Assembly: GCA_022495005.1 (NCBI GenBank)
Contig: JAGYXB010000081.1
Location: 186,001 to 250,000 of the forward strand
Direction of reading: 5' to 3'
Length of the DNA stretch: 64,000 nt
DNA from: Rhyacophila brunnea
Taxonomy: Eukaryota; Arthropoda; Insecta; Trichoptera; Rhyacophilidae
Shown: piece after piece, positions 1-11,017 of the stretch
Numbering within the stretch: the stretch's first letter is position 1
Layout of the letters: the number at the start of each line of letters is the position of its first letter
Program-made: the position numbers and the translations under genes
The notes under the pieces: generated by a model
Databases searched by the model: none
What the model was told of the DNA's origin: nothing
What the model saw: the letters and a program-made list of their open reading frames with translations, nothing else

Positions 1-880
1 TAACTTTGACCACGAGAAACCATCATATAGAAAAGCAATATACCTTATATATTTATACGTAGGTATACATTTGGCTGATCACAAAAACTTTGAAGTACGA
101 GTAAAGCGAGAAAAACTTCAAACCGACCGGAAAAGTTATCTGCCGACTATTGAAAATTGAATTTTCTAAAGTTTTGCATAAACTTGCAATAACGCCAATT
201 AAATTGAAATAGTTTTCTTACCCGTGCAGTTATTCCGCAAAAGTTTATGTGAAATAAACTCATATAATATTATGTTATTATTGTACTGTACTGCTTTTTA
301 TTTATTAAGATTTAATTTTATTTTAAAAATGGAAATAGGTTTTATATTTATATTTATTCTTTATAAAAAAATGTTAGTTTTTATTTTATATGCCTATACC
401 ATAATTCATTCAAAGAAATCAAACACCAATTCGAATAAACATAATTACTGATCGTGTGATAATATAATCTAATAGCAGAAAATTTAAATAATGGCTATAC
501 AAAAACATGGTTGTTATTGAAAACGAATTAATTTAAATACTGGCTATATTATGTCATAATATAGCCAGCTTTTACTACACGAGAAATAAAAAAAGCATGT
601 CTTTATGGATCACTTTTTTATATTGAATATAGTTTATAAATACAAAATTCCATTATCTTTAGCCTAAATAAGATGACATACAATAAAATTAAAATACTTG
701 GGTGATTATAGAATTATAACACATTATACTGTATTGTACTATGGAGTTGTTATGGATTTGTTAAAACGACTTTAATATGAAATTTTTAATACAAAATGAC
801 TAGATATCGTATTTGGCGTTTATATTATTAATTGTATTGATAATTCAACATTAACCTTAATAGGTATTTTTTATTAATTA
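1..880. other. AT-rich stretch without a supported gene
   Basis: Low-complexity AT-rich sequence. A 75-codon frame at 224-451 (+) is made mostly of Ile/Leu/Phe/Tyr codons, as random AT-rich DNA gives, and matches no family I know. No repeat copy found elsewhere in the window. Confidence 0.5.
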
Positions 881-883
881 CTA

Positions 884-1480
884 GCTGAAGTACCCGGCTT
901 TGCACAGGGTCGCTTTGTGGTTATATTTATCTTAGATATTTAAAAAAATAATAAGAGGTAATTATTTTTTTAATATTAAAATATCTGTGTAATACATACT
1001 GTGTAATACAATATGCCAATATGAAAATAATTGTAATAAGAGTAAAGGTCAAACAAAAGACCAGTAAATTAAAATCGAATCCAAAATATGTAAACGTTAT
1101 TAATGTTATTAATATGTAGTAAAAAAAATCTAATTTGATGGAACAAACAAACAACTGACAAAAGTTTCATCGCAATCGGATGAATGGTATAGGAACACAT
1201 ACGAATAGAAGAAGAAGATGATTTTCTAATTCAAAAATCTTCGTGGGCATGCGCACGACAACTCACCAAAGTTTCATTGCAATCGGGTGAATGGTATAGG
1301 AACGCAGACGGCAGGCATACAGACAGACAGACATTCATTTTTATAAATAAGATATAACCTATACTCTTTGCGCAAGTGCAAGCAATAAGTTGACAAAGTT
1401 TTATTGCAATCGGATGAACGGTTTGGCAGCACATAAAATACTAACAAACAAACAAACAAACAAAAAAACAAACAAATATT
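884..1480 (+). mobile_element. RTE-like non-LTR retrotransposon 3'-end relic, three partial units
   Basis: The start (TAGCTGAAGTACCCGGCTTT) and the later phrase GCAATCGGATGAATGGTATA resemble 3' untranslated ends of RTE-type elements widespread in arthropods. The second phrase occurs three times, near 1168, 1268 and 1397, each preceded by a CTGACAAA-like motif. This suggests tandem or nested 3' ends. The second unit ends in a GACAGACAGACA run and the third in an AAAC microsatellite, both typical tails. No coding sequence survives. Clade assignment is inference from motif memory. Confidence 0.5.
1443..1476 (+). repeat. (AAAC)n microsatellite tail
   Basis: About eight CAAA/AAAC repeats with one interruption, directly after the third 3'-end unit of the RTE-like relic. 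It is probably the tail of that element. Confidence 0.75.
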
Positions 1481-1620
1481 GATTTTTATGTTATAGATAA
1501 CATAATTAAAAATATTTTATAAACAGATGAAAACCAATCATAATAGAACCTACAGCACAAATATATTAAATTATATTATGACATTCCTTTATAACTTTCT
1601 GTGTTAATATTTAAAGCGAC

Positions 1621-1640
1621 TAAGCCTCGGCTGAGGCTTA
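1621..1640. repeat. GC-rich hairpin
   Basis: TAAGCCTC and GAGGCTTA form a perfect 8 bp stem around a 4 bp GGCT loop. Flanking ACTAA / TTAGT can extend the stem imperfectly. It stands out in AT-rich surroundings. It could be a remnant of a foldback element; no second copy was seen. Confidence 0.6.
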
Positions 1641-2770
1641 TTTAGTTTCCTCCCTCATTTAAATATTAAAAATAGTTGAAAAAGTGTTTTCCCTAACATT
1701 CCGAATTAAATGTTTCGTGCCAAATTAATGCCACTGGGAAAATTTAAAATTGAGTTTGAATGGAACGTTTAGTATGCGCTTTTAGTCTCAGTGTCGTCTC
1801 GTGGAACCCGATTTCATTGAGGATAGTTTCTTTAACGTATGAATGTTAGTACATGTTTGCCAATAACCAATCATAAACTGAAATATGTTATGAGGTCAGT
1901 GATATTTACACTTAACGTATCATACATTTATAACATATAAAATTTTACATATTATATAATCAATATTTTCAAAAAACCTATTTGTTTTTTTTTATAATGG
2001 TAAATACAATTTTATAAAAGAGTGCCTAATGATAATATGTCTACGTTCCGTAAGCGATTGAAATTATTTTTACGGTTGCTATTTCTTTTGTTATGTAGTT
2101 ACAAAGTTGCCCTTAAGGTAAAGTGGAAAAATGAAGAATGAAAAGGCAAGCCAATTTTACAATGCAAATTGAATAAATCGTTTTGTAAATTCATAATCAA
2201 TTTAAAATAAGTACATATTTAAAAAAAAATACATTATATGTTATTTTCCTCCATAATTCTACGATTCTACAATAATTCTTCGTTGCAAATAGATACACAT
2301 TTGCCTGCCTATTTATCTGACTTCCTTTTTTTACATTTATCAAATTTGTGAAATGATGTAGAAAGTTTCTTATATAAATAGTATGTTTTGGATACTTGTA
2401 TCTTTGTTTTTTTATAGATTACATAACTAACATTGATAGTTTCATTATCAGGAATGTCCATAAACCTAAATAATATATACAATCCCAACAAATATTAGCA
2501 TATTATGCGGAACACAATATTTTTTTCCCCCGGTATTGAAAGGGAAACAGTTACATTTTGAATACAAAAATAAGTTTAAAAAATAATAGTGAAATTATAT
2601 TGCAACCAACAAAGTTTCCTTGTATAAATTATAATATAGTTAAGCCTAACAAGAATAAAAAGTGAGAAAGTAAGAAGAGCATAAATATAACGAAATTACA
2701 TATGAAAAATGAGAAAATTACATATGAAATTATAGACAAAAAAGTTATATTATATAATATATACATACAT
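1641..2770. other. Intergenic, no feature seen
   Basis: AT-rich sequence without repeats shared with the rest of the window. A 60-codon frame at 2309-2491 (-) has no recognisable domain. Confidence 0.5.
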
Positions 2771-3144
2771 TTAAATTTGGTTAATATCCATTATACACAA
2801 TTTTGGAGATGGCGTTTTAAACAAAACAGATGTATTATTGTAAGGATCAACGGTTGAGAAAGACACATTATTGTAATTTAAGTAAGAGCGCTGAATAACG
2901 GAGTTTTGTGCATAGTTTGAATCACTACGACTGACATGGTATGAAGCTTGGTTTCGCGTAAATCTTGATGGACATTGGAAACACACCCTTTCGAGTAGGT
3001 TTGGCGAGTCAACAAAATCATTGATAGTTTTGAAAAGAAAATACTGATCAGAGAGATAACGTCGACTTTCCAAAGATGGTACCATGAAAGATGCAATGGT
3101 CGAAATAGAATTAGTTTCGTCGTTTCTGTCATTATATAAATCAT
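2771..3144 (-). pseudogene. LINE reverse-transcriptase C-terminal fragment
   Basis: On the minus strand a 104-codon frame begins MVPSLESRRYLSDQYFLFKT and continues INDFVDSPNLLERV. This is the pattern of the region after the reverse-transcriptase core in Jockey/I-type LINEs: 'LE.RR...D..FL.K..NG..D.P.LL', then paired Arg/Ser-rich residues and a SY.NYN-like end. The frame shifts near 3085, where the upstream coding part continues in another frame. No upstream RT catalytic motif is present, so this is a 5'-truncated dead copy. The family pattern is from memory; the clade is uncertain. Confidence 0.6.
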
Positions 3145-3321
3145 AATAGTAGGTTTTAAGATTGACGTGCTTAAGAAATTGGTAAAGATATTGACATCAT
3201 AGGCCAGAACGAAAATACTGTATGGCCTTTTTAATATAACCGTATATTACTTGATTTCACTCACATTAACAGTGAATTATAGTATGCTGGCGTTTTCCTC
3301 AAGCTCTATACATAATATTTA

Positions 3322-3945
3322 GTGTTAGTGAAGCCTGAAAAAAATATCAGCAAGCTAGGATCCATTGTTTATGTGGAGAAAATCACATATATGCTTATAT
3401 CAAGAGGGTTCAACATGCCTAGTGATACTTTCAGGATGCACAGCAGCGTTAATGAGAGACTCGAGTATTTTTTGTTTCTGAGGTTCTCTATTAACAGCGA
3501 GATTAGTATAGATATCGAGGTTAAAAAAAGAATACTTGTGCTAGGTAAAAAATGTTGCCTGTGTCTAATGAAGGTGATACGTTCCAAAGGCATTGAACTG
3601 ACAATTGAAATGCATCTTACACCAAACACTAATAAAACCTGTTGCATGACTAAAGGCATAGAAATAGTGTTGGGTTCATTTTAACGGAGCATGCTGCATA
3701 GTATCTTAGGACTCATCAATGACATAAAGTTGGGGTAGAGATGATGATACAATTATAAGCTGTACGCTTTATAAGGAGGGCACATATTGTACAGTCCATA
3801 AGGATCAACAGGATGGACAAGTTACGCATGAAAAAGAAACTGTTATTCGGAAATCCGAAAGGCAAATAAAGACCTGGTCGAGCTCGTATAAGATGGAGGG
3901 ATACTGTTGAGTTGGATTTGAAAGCGTCAAAAACAAAGCATTAAT
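3322..3945 (+). pseudogene. LINE ORF2 C-terminal fragment (post-RT region)
   Basis: Successive frames read EKITYMLISR (family: EKTKYM..SR), NERLEYFLFL, VKKRILVLGKKCCLCLMKVI (family: IK.RI..GN.C...L.KV.RSK), then ERML-like and INRMDKL. The end reads RPGRARIRWRDTVELDLKA. This is the usual order of the segment after the RT core in LINEs that end in a GRPR.RW.D.V..DL motif. The first frame is open for 120 codons (3322-3684). Afterwards frameshifts and at least one stop (between PKGK and RPGR) break it. The catalytic RT motifs are absent, so it is inactive. It lies opposite in strand to the LINE fragment just upstream. Confidence 0.65.
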
Positions 3946-4083
3946 TATTATTAATGTAACAAATTATATTCATTATTTCAAGGAAGTAAAACAGGAAGTC
4001 AAAGAACAACTTTGACAAACGTCAAAGCATTCGTAAAGATGGCATTACAATTTATTAATAAAAAAATAGTAATAATAATTTAG

Positions 4084-4275
4084 TCATCCAGTGGTATCCA
4101 AAAGGTACAAAACGTCCGCAAGGTAGACCTAGACGCAGTTAGATCGATGAAATGATAAAATTCTGCGGAAGTACGTGGCAACACAACGCACAGGACCGAG
4201 ATAAGTGGAATCAACTTGGAGAAGCCTTAATCGAGCAGTGGATAGATTCAGACTAATGATGATGATAAAATAGTC
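4084..4275 (+). pseudogene. Second LINE ORF2 C-terminus with (GAT)n tail
   Basis: The translation reads WYPKGTKRPQGRPRRS, stop, IDEMIKFCGSTWQHNAQDRD, KWNQLGEALIEQW. This matches the LINE C-terminal pattern RGRP..RW.D.I....G..W...AQDR..W...GE....QW. One in-frame stop replaces the usual Trp after GRPRRS. The frame ends WIDSD, stop, and is followed by TGATGATGATAAAA, a microsatellite tail typical of these elements. The sequence differs from the 3322-3945 fragment, so it is a separate insertion or family. Confidence 0.65.
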
Positions 4276-4279
4276 ATAT

Positions 4280-5020
4280 TTACAAACATATTTTTTTTTA
4301 AATAATAAATAATGCGACAAAGAATTCTATTGTATGATCGAATAATTGTGAACGAACGTATTCACAGACCTGATAAATCCATCGTAAATACGTTATTGTC
4401 ATAAATGAAGACATTTCTTACCTCGTTACATCGATATCGTATAAATTCATATTTATGCATTCATATTCAATTTTGCATTTTCCGAATAAATTTAATGCAT
4501 CACCTTCGTGTTGTTGAGTAAACAAAAAATCAGTTAGCAGATTTCTGGCAAGATATTATGTTTTACATAATTATAATATATCCGTATATACATCAAAAGT
4601 CAAGTTTGTACATGTTTATTAAAAATTCTTTATTGATTAAATGATATTATAATATATCCGCACAGGAAAAATTGGTTGTGTATGGCCATACTATTCAAAT
4701 AATTATAAGGGTAACTTTTCCCATTAGCGCTTCGCGGGTGAAAGACTTTGGAGTGGAAACTCGGCAAGTGCGAGAAAGCTTTTATGGAAGAAATTTAAAA
4801 TTTTAAGCTTTATGACAAGTTTGATTTGATATTGGCATTTTTATTAAAGATAATTTTAATATGTACCTTAAAACACGGAAAATTTTGTGACAAACTAATA
4901 TTGTATTTTTAATTTCTAAATAATATATTATGTGACTAATTATTAATAGGGATTGCAATTCTGCTTATACTCAGTGCACATGCACAACATGTACCGTTTT
5001 AAAAAAAAAAAGATTTTTTT
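4280..5020. other. Intergenic, no feature seen
   Basis: No frame above about 60 codons. A short inverted match (AACATGTACC near 4988 against GGTACATGTT near 5029) abuts the left end of the G element and may be part of a broken inverted copy of it. Confidence 0.4.
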
Positions 5021-5028
5021 TTCGGTTA

Positions 5029-5683
5029 GGTACATGTTCAAACACGCGAGTTAATATCATTTTACTCACTACTTTAATTACAGTTTGTCAATTTATGGCT
5101 ACGGCTGTATATTGTAGCTTAACCACTGAGGAATGCCAAAAGAAATGGCGTATTTCAAAAAAACACTTCATTATTCTTAGGTCAATAATTATTATAAAGC
5201 AATCATTATCCGTAGAATGTTTATCACACTTGAATGATCAAAGACATAGCTTACAATTAGTATCTTTGATTTTTATTTTTTGAATAATAAAATACCTAAT
5301 TCTTGTCAAATTTGGGATCACAGAGATTATCAATATAATTTTTTATCGTAAATATTTCACTATAATAATGTCGACATAAATTATACTGATGGTTTTATAA
5401 ATGCGTTAAAAAATTAATAAATGCAAAAATCTTAACACCACTGCACATTTATGTACTGAAATATGACTATATTCCAAAATATTAGAGCGAGAGGTTTAAA
5501 GAATACTATTTTATGTAATAAAAATACTTTATGGAGTCATCAAATGTTTAAAATAAATATAAAGGATAAAAAGGCCTCAAAATTATATAAATAGATTATC
5601 TACAACGTTTAAGGAATGTCCAGGATCATGCTTTGAAAATACAATAAAAGCTCCATTTTGACATACGCTGAGCATGTCCGCCC
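5029..5683 (+). mobile_element. G element copy 1 (non-autonomous, four copies in window)
   Basis: About 655 bp, closely similar along its length to copies at 26378-27053 (-), 52311-52829 (+) and 61375-62103 (-). Ends are imperfect inverted repeats (GGTACATGTTC at left, GAGCATGTCCGCCC at right). TTA lies directly outside both ends here, compatible with a PIF/Harbinger-style 3 bp duplication. TTAA at the right end of three copies leaves other readings open. It carries a short MADF-like frame. A poly-T run precedes the left end here and in the inverted end of the 61375 copy, so the true left boundary is unsettled. Confidence 0.6.
5095..5283 (+). pseudogene. MADF-like frame inside G element
   Basis: The 62-codon frame starts MATAVYCSLTTEECQKKWRI and continues SKKHFIILRS. 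The stretch 'A..L....EECQKKWR..K..' resembles the middle of MADF (Myb/SANT-like) DNA-binding domains, which have an L...EC..RW..LRD..R pattern. The same frame is open in the copy at 26831-27055 with few changes. MADF or Myb-like accessory proteins are known partners of PIF/Harbinger transposases, which fits the TTA flanks. The domain is incomplete; after about 30 residues the frame becomes AT-rich and uninformative. A chance match is possible. Confidence 0.3.
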
Positions 5684-5689
5684 TTAATG

Positions 5690-6670
5690 ATAAAATAAAT
5701 GTCTTATAAATAAACTAATTCAGTTAATAATAATACAATATAATATTGACATTCTATAATCTTTAATGCATAATGTATACTTAACGTACCGTTAATATTA
5801 ATTATATAATCATTTTAAATACCGAAAAATTTAAATTTATGGCGCAGAGCCATTATTTATTTTATGACTGATAAAAATGTGTATAAAATATATTGAAATA
5901 ACACCTCAATATTCCCATTTTGGAAAAAGGCTTTCAGGGAACAAACTGCTGTCAATAGAAATTCGTAAAAAGGCACAACCACTCGCTAAACACATCGCAA
6001 AGTATATCTCAGTTACACTGGGTGAATATAAACCCACGTTTACCAACCGTCAATTTAGGATTGAGTACTAAAATACTAAACTAGAATGTGAAGATAAATG
6101 AATTAAAACCACTTTTCGGATTTTTTGGCCCCGGTTATAAATTTACTCAAAGTTAAGTTGTGAGTTAGTCCTTCGCTCGTCATATTCATTTAACATCATA
6201 ATATAACATATTGTTTTTGTATTTTCGCCACTTAAATCTTATTATGCGATGGATTTGAGTGAGAGTAAACTAAAAGCAATGACCAGTAGGCATAAAAGGT
6301 TCAGAAATAAAAGCCTCAAACGGAATACTAGAAGACATCTTATTAGATAAATAAATGGCATCAAAAGAACCATTGGATTGAGATGAAAGTAGAAAGCATA
6401 AGATCGGACACATTGAAAGGCCTATGTCCACCATTATATGTCTGATCATTAAATTATAAGAAGAAGAATATTTCTCCAATTTAGAGTATTTAAATTAAAG
6501 ATAATATACATTCTATAACCTTAAAATTATTCATAATTACGACATGTGATAATATAAATATATTTGCTAATAAATATTTTTTTGAAATACAGTTTTTAGC
6601 AGAAGACAATTAGATTTTTTCAATGATAATATGCATACATACATAAATGGCGATGTTACATAATAATAAT
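5690..6670. other. Intergenic, no feature seen
   Basis: Holds a 64-codon frame at 5877-6071 (+), starting MCIKYIEITPQYSHFGKRLS, and a 69-codon frame at 6270-6479 (-). Neither resembles a known family or recurs in the window. Confidence 0.4.
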
Positions 6671-6909
6671 ATAATAGAGCAGAATGCAGAATACAATATT
6701 TCGATCTTAAGGATAAGTTGCCGAAAAGGATGACTTAACTATAGACTTTACTGACTATAGAGTTAAGGAATCCTTAACCATAGACTACTTTTGTTATGAA
6801 CACGCCCCCTTTTGTATTACCATTTACCACTGATAGCTGCTGTCAAAATAAATTCGCGTATCTATAAAACAGTCCATACACTCAAATTCATTTAACAATT
6901 TATCTCAAT

Positions 6910-7017
6910 ATGGATAACGATAGTGTTAAATCGATTGGCATGTACTTGCAGAATATTATTTTACTTTTTATACGCCAGCTCGCAGAAATACAAGATGCCA
7001 GACAGAATGACACTTGA
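6910..7017 (+). other. 35-codon frame inside element V
   Basis: Reads MDNDSVKSIGMYLQNIILLF then IRQLAEIQDARQNDT, stop. It is preceded by a TATAAAA-like box at about 6863. Codon composition is less AT-biased than its surroundings. It may be the N-terminus of a lost transposon protein. I do not recognise it. Confidence 0.25.
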
Positions 7018-7108
7018 CGCTAGTGTTACTATGTTAAAAAAAATATCTTGCGGTGCCTGTGGAATCACGTATAATATTGGACTGATAACGGAAACATAAG
7101 AGTATTAT

Positions 7109-7347
7109 TTTTTTTTTCGACCATGTCCGATCCTGATAGGATCATATGGGCCTCCACAGAGTGGAGATTTGTATTGACAGATTTTGTTTTTTACGAGAAA
7201 TGGATGTCAGCCACTTGTTAAACCTATTAGGTCCATACCCTGACACACACAAATTGAAAAACAATATGTGTACTTGCCAGACCCAGGATTCGAACCTGGG
7301 ACCCACGGCTTTATAGTCCAACGCTTATGCCGCGCGGCCACCGTGGG
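7109..7347 (-). mobile_element. SINE-A copy 1, full length, 14 bp TSD
   Basis: On the minus strand a tRNA-like head (GGCCGCGCGGCATAAGC as A box region, GGTTCGAATCC as B box) is followed by a body with CAATTTGTGTGTG, CCTAATAGGTT, TGGCTGACATCCATTTCTCG and GATCGGACATGGTCG, then poly-A. The flanks repeat CATAAGAGTATTAT exactly (7095-7108 and 7348-7361), a 14 bp target-site duplication. The head does not close a proper acceptor stem, so it is a SINE and not a tRNA gene. It sits inside element V. Confidence 0.9.
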
Positions 7348-7592
7348 CATAAGAGTATTATAATTAAATATTAATAAAATCTTTTTGTCATCGTTTAACA
7401 ATTATAAAATAATTTACCTAAACTATAGGAAAGAGAATTTTTAAATTGGTATTATTTTCAATAGAAAAAACGAACGAAGCTTTAAGACGAGGTGAACCAT
7501 AGACAACATGATCTTAACTAAGGACAATGTTTCTGCATAGTGTTTTCTGCTAAGGAAATTTTAGTTATGACAAATGTTTCTGCATTCCGCTC

Positions 7593-8361
7593 TAAGTGAT
7601 CAATGCGTTCAAGGCGCATATGAAAAAAAACTAGACCCAAGAAAATGGCAAGAACTTGTATTTTTACCTTATTCTCCAACTCAGTAGCGTTATAATGTGA
7701 AAAATAAACAAATAAGTTGGTACTGAATTTAATTTTGGTGTTATTACTTTATACTAATGTTAGTTTGTAATTATTATATTATTTATTTGACAGGTTCCGT
7801 TTTAGAGAATATAACTGATGTGAATGTAATTTTATAAGCATTGTTAGATTAAAGGGCAATTATTTTAGTTTTGATAATATGTGTATAAAATCACTTTTCT
7901 AATGCACCTGTACCGTAAAACTGAAGTCTGTGTGCCTATAAGTTTTCCCATTTCATCACCGAGGCTTAAATCCATTGATGTATTTGGGTCGTATTTAAAT
8001 AGGGAATGCGGCTTATTTCCTTTCGGAATTTTATATTAGGTGGACCGACGGTTTTTGGGTACCTAGGTATATTACCTGAAAATATTATATTTCACAGCTC
8101 ATACTGATCAACGTCATACGGGTTGTGAATTTTGAGCTAGTAATATTATTCTTCAAGGTAACATTAGGTATTACATAATAATATATTCATTAGAAATAGG
8201 TGATATAAAATATATATTATAATGAATTATAAATACACGGGTGACGTGTTTGATGTATTGTTTCGAATAATCGTATATCTACGTATATATTAAGATTTAT
8301 TGTTATATTACTAGTTTTATCGTACCTGGCCGATGCCTGACCAGAAATGAATCGCTTACTA
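7593..8361. other. Intergenic, no feature seen
   Basis: AT-rich, no frame above 60 codons and no repeat shared with other parts of the window. Confidence 0.5.
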
Positions 8362-8471
8362 CTGTCCAACAAGAAGATTTAGGCACAAGCCAAGGCGCTG
8401 TCGTCGACTAAATGGGAGGAGCTTGTTAGTTCACAGTTTTAACACATAGCCAAGAAGTTGTTGTTAGACAG
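8362..8471. mobile_element. T element copy 1 (TA-flanked MITE)
   Basis: Inverted ends CTGTCCAACAAGAAG and (complement of right end) CTGTCTAACAACAACTTCTT, flanked by TA on both sides as in Tc1/mariner-type insertions. It shares GGGAGGAGCTTGTTAGTTCA-like sequence with the longer copy at 28954-29163. Confidence 0.6.
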
Positions 8472-8484
8472 TAATTATTCACAC

Positions 8485-8935
8485 GTTGCTTTTTAATACG
8501 TGTTTGGAGCCAGAGTATGGACGCAATAGTTTGAGCAAGTGGTTGATATTTGTTTCTCGTAAATACATTTTATTTTACAACGTTTTTCTTTATCTTTAAG
8601 AAGACTTGAATTCATTTTTAGTTAATTCTGTTTTGCATGAAAAGTTATTTCGATACCATTATTGGTTGCTAGGGGTCCTAACAACTAAATTATTAAATAA
8701 TATATACGTGCGTTACTATGGAAATCAATATGAAATGACATTTCATTATTCAGTATTTCTATCAAGTACAATTTTTTTTTGATCGTTTAGGCTAGTCAAG
8801 TCAACTTTATATGATTCAACAGAAATTTTAAAAACGTTGTATATAACAAGTTCTTTTTATCTTGTAATTACTTATATAACTCCTACTGTGTGGAAACCCA
8901 TATTATGATCTTAGGATCAATTAGAAGTCAGACAA
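8485..8935 (+). mobile_element. SINE-A copy 2, split by an E element
   Basis: The left part (8485-8574) matches the SINE-A body: TATGGACGCAATAG, TTGAGCAAGTGG, TTTCTCGTAAA. The right part (about 8872-8935) resumes at CTACTGTGTGGAAACCCATA and GATCTTAGGATC, in consensus order. The E element at 8575-8867 lies exactly between. The tRNA-like head is missing or unrecognisable. Confidence 0.65.
8575..8867 (+). mobile_element. E element copy 1, internally deleted, inside SINE-A
   Basis: Begins TTACAACGTTTTT and ends AAAAACGTTGTA plus a 26 bp tail ending CTTGTAA. The inner 12 bp inverted repeat TACAACGTTTTT is perfect. At about 293 bp it lacks a segment present in the 430-475 bp copies at 12158, 19325 and 49075. 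It shares GAATTCATTTTTAGTTAATT and a TACGTGCGTTACTATGG phrase with them. Confidence 0.65.
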
Positions 8936-10075
8936 AAATGATATTATTATATGCTATGGGGGTGTCAATACGCACTTTAATAGAAAACATGGCGAATTTT
9001 ATTTAAAACCTTATATAATTATACCTTATCATGGATAATAAGTGGATTCAATATTTTTATTAGGTAAAAAATCAAAACTTACTAGTGGTATTTTTTAAAT
9101 TAGCTCCAATGTTTCTTGTTAAAACCACAAAACTGACATTACTTCTACATAATCATAAACGAATAGGCAGTTATTTTAGCTGTCGCAGCTATTTTTAACA
9201 CTATTATTGACAATAACTTTATATATTTATTGAACACGCTATTAATATCCAACAATCAGCTGGTATCATTATTGCAATATTAATTATAATAAATAATAGC
9301 TAAATTGGTTAACTAACTTTACCAACTAATAGCTGATACGCGACATAATTTACTCGCCAACTTTCTTGGCTTAAAAGCTACCGTGACAACTAGACTTATG
9401 TTTATTTTATCCAATGAAACATTTTATTAAACTACAAATTATTTATTTATTAAATTTATTTAATAAAAAAAACATTGTGGTCATAGCAAAATTCAGGACG
9501 TTCATAATATGAGATTTACATTATAACAAATATTACCCTCACAAGAGAGAAGAAGAAAAATAAAAAACATAAACCATTTTACACAGTAAAATCAAGTTTC
9601 AAAAATATATTGCACAGCACACCGTTGAAAATGTCTATAAATCTTTAGGGAGTGCACCGACTAGTCCCCTCACTAGTGGTGTCTGAATGAAATAATTCTG
9701 ACCCAGAATAGGTCATGGCTGCGACCACGTAGGTAATTGACAGCCGCATATACATTTTAATTCTTTAGGATGCCAGGATTGAAAACCTCCCTTGCGATAG
9801 CAGGCAAAAATTTCTTAAGAGCCGCAGTGACCTACCAGATTTAAGAGAGTGAAAAGTGAGCATGCCTTGTAGAAAGGAAGGCAGTCGGAAAGTAATCGTT
9901 TGACAAATTATTGAAAGGAAAATAATTACATGTCTTAAAATATTATATTATAAATAATCTTTGTGTGTTTAATAAACTGTCTCCCTTTAATATATTATAC
10001 TAATAGTGCCTGTATACGTGCATGGAATTACTGTCGGCAATAGTGCTTATTTTAAACTATCATGACAATTTAACT
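8936..10075. other. Intergenic, possible degenerate SINE only
   Basis: At about 9770-9830 the minus strand has GGTTTTCAATCC, a poor B-box match, in a slightly GC-richer patch; too weak to call. Otherwise AT-rich sequence without long frames. Confidence 0.35.
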
Positions 10076-10390
10076 GTTTACACGTAAAAGTGCTGATTGT
10101 CTCTCCAATCTCATTCTTCAAGAGTAAGCGAGAGGCGATGTTGTTATTTTATACTACTATTTGAAAGGACGTATTGAAAATCGGTTAACCTCAAATGAGT
10201 AGTTCGTTTTTTTACCGGCAGGTTCGCCATTATCACTCTACTGCGCAGGCGCTGATCTTACTTGCGCGTAAAAAATCATCATAATCCAAAAGCTTCCAAA
10301 CTTGTTTGATTCATGCACGCAATCTTGCCAACTGCAGGATAATACATGTTTCCCCATTACTGTGCACAGTAAATCTATGGACGTGTAAAC
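10076..10390. mobile_element. MITE-like element with GTTTACACGT inverted ends
   Basis: GTTTACACGT at the left end and ACGTGTAAAC at the right end are exact inverted repeats bounding 315 bp that is less AT-rich than its surroundings (CTACTGCGCAGGCGC near 10240). No clear target duplication and no second copy in the window. Confidence 0.4.
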
Positions 10391-11017
10391 GGGGTATAAT
10401 TGTATCAAAATATTGAATAAGTCTTCAGCAAAGTTTAATTAAAAGTATATCTTTGAATAATAATCTATATTATCTTGCAGATAATAAACATTTATGTCTA
10501 GAATATGTTTTTTTAATAACAATTTAATTAGTATTATTTTTTATAATACTTATTTGCTTTTTAATAATAAACTAAGTCCACAAGTTATAATCACATTTCC
10601 TTTCATTGGTTAGATTCATTTTCTGAATTTCAATGAGCTTTCATCACATTGCATATTTCAAGAAGCTTCTACACTGCATTTATTGTACCTAAGGTAATAC
10701 TCTCATGAAATCAATTACGCTAACGGAAGGCAGAGTAGACACAGCTGGCTGTATTCATCGGTCTCTGTGAAAGCTGCACGCGCCTATTAATTATAGACAT
10801 ACACGACAGCATATTATTCATATTATGAAAATTTATTTCTCATTAATTTTGATTACCTACATTAAAGATTTAATCAATTTCGTTCAGATAGCTAATATAA
10901 TATATATAGGATTCACTTGTCTCTATTAATTTTTTTTTAAATATATGAAAGTAAATTATCAATTTAATTCATAACCTGAACATAATAATATGTACCTACG
11001 TAGAGTAGTAGTTAATT

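Larger units (their letters stand above)
6677..7592. mobile_element. TA-flanked DNA element (V) with SINE insertion
   Basis: Inverted ends GAGCAGAATGCAGAA (left) and TTCTGCATTCCGCTC (right) differ at one position and are flanked by TA on both sides. The outer parts share further inverted similarity, including TTAAGGA and CTATAG motifs. Removing the SINE-A copy at 7109-7347 and one duplication leaves about 660 bp. A short frame at 6910-7017 lies inside. No transposase is recognisable. Confidence 0.55.

Noticed and set aside
3322..3684. A 120-codon host gene
   Set aside because: It is the longest frame in the window, but the residue pattern is that of a LINE segment after the reverse transcriptase, and the following sequence continues the same LINE in other frames.
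7275..7347. tRNA gene on the minus strand
   Set aside because: A and B boxes are present, but the acceptor stem does not pair and the same head with the same body recurs at several loci with poly-A and a target duplication, so it is a SINE.
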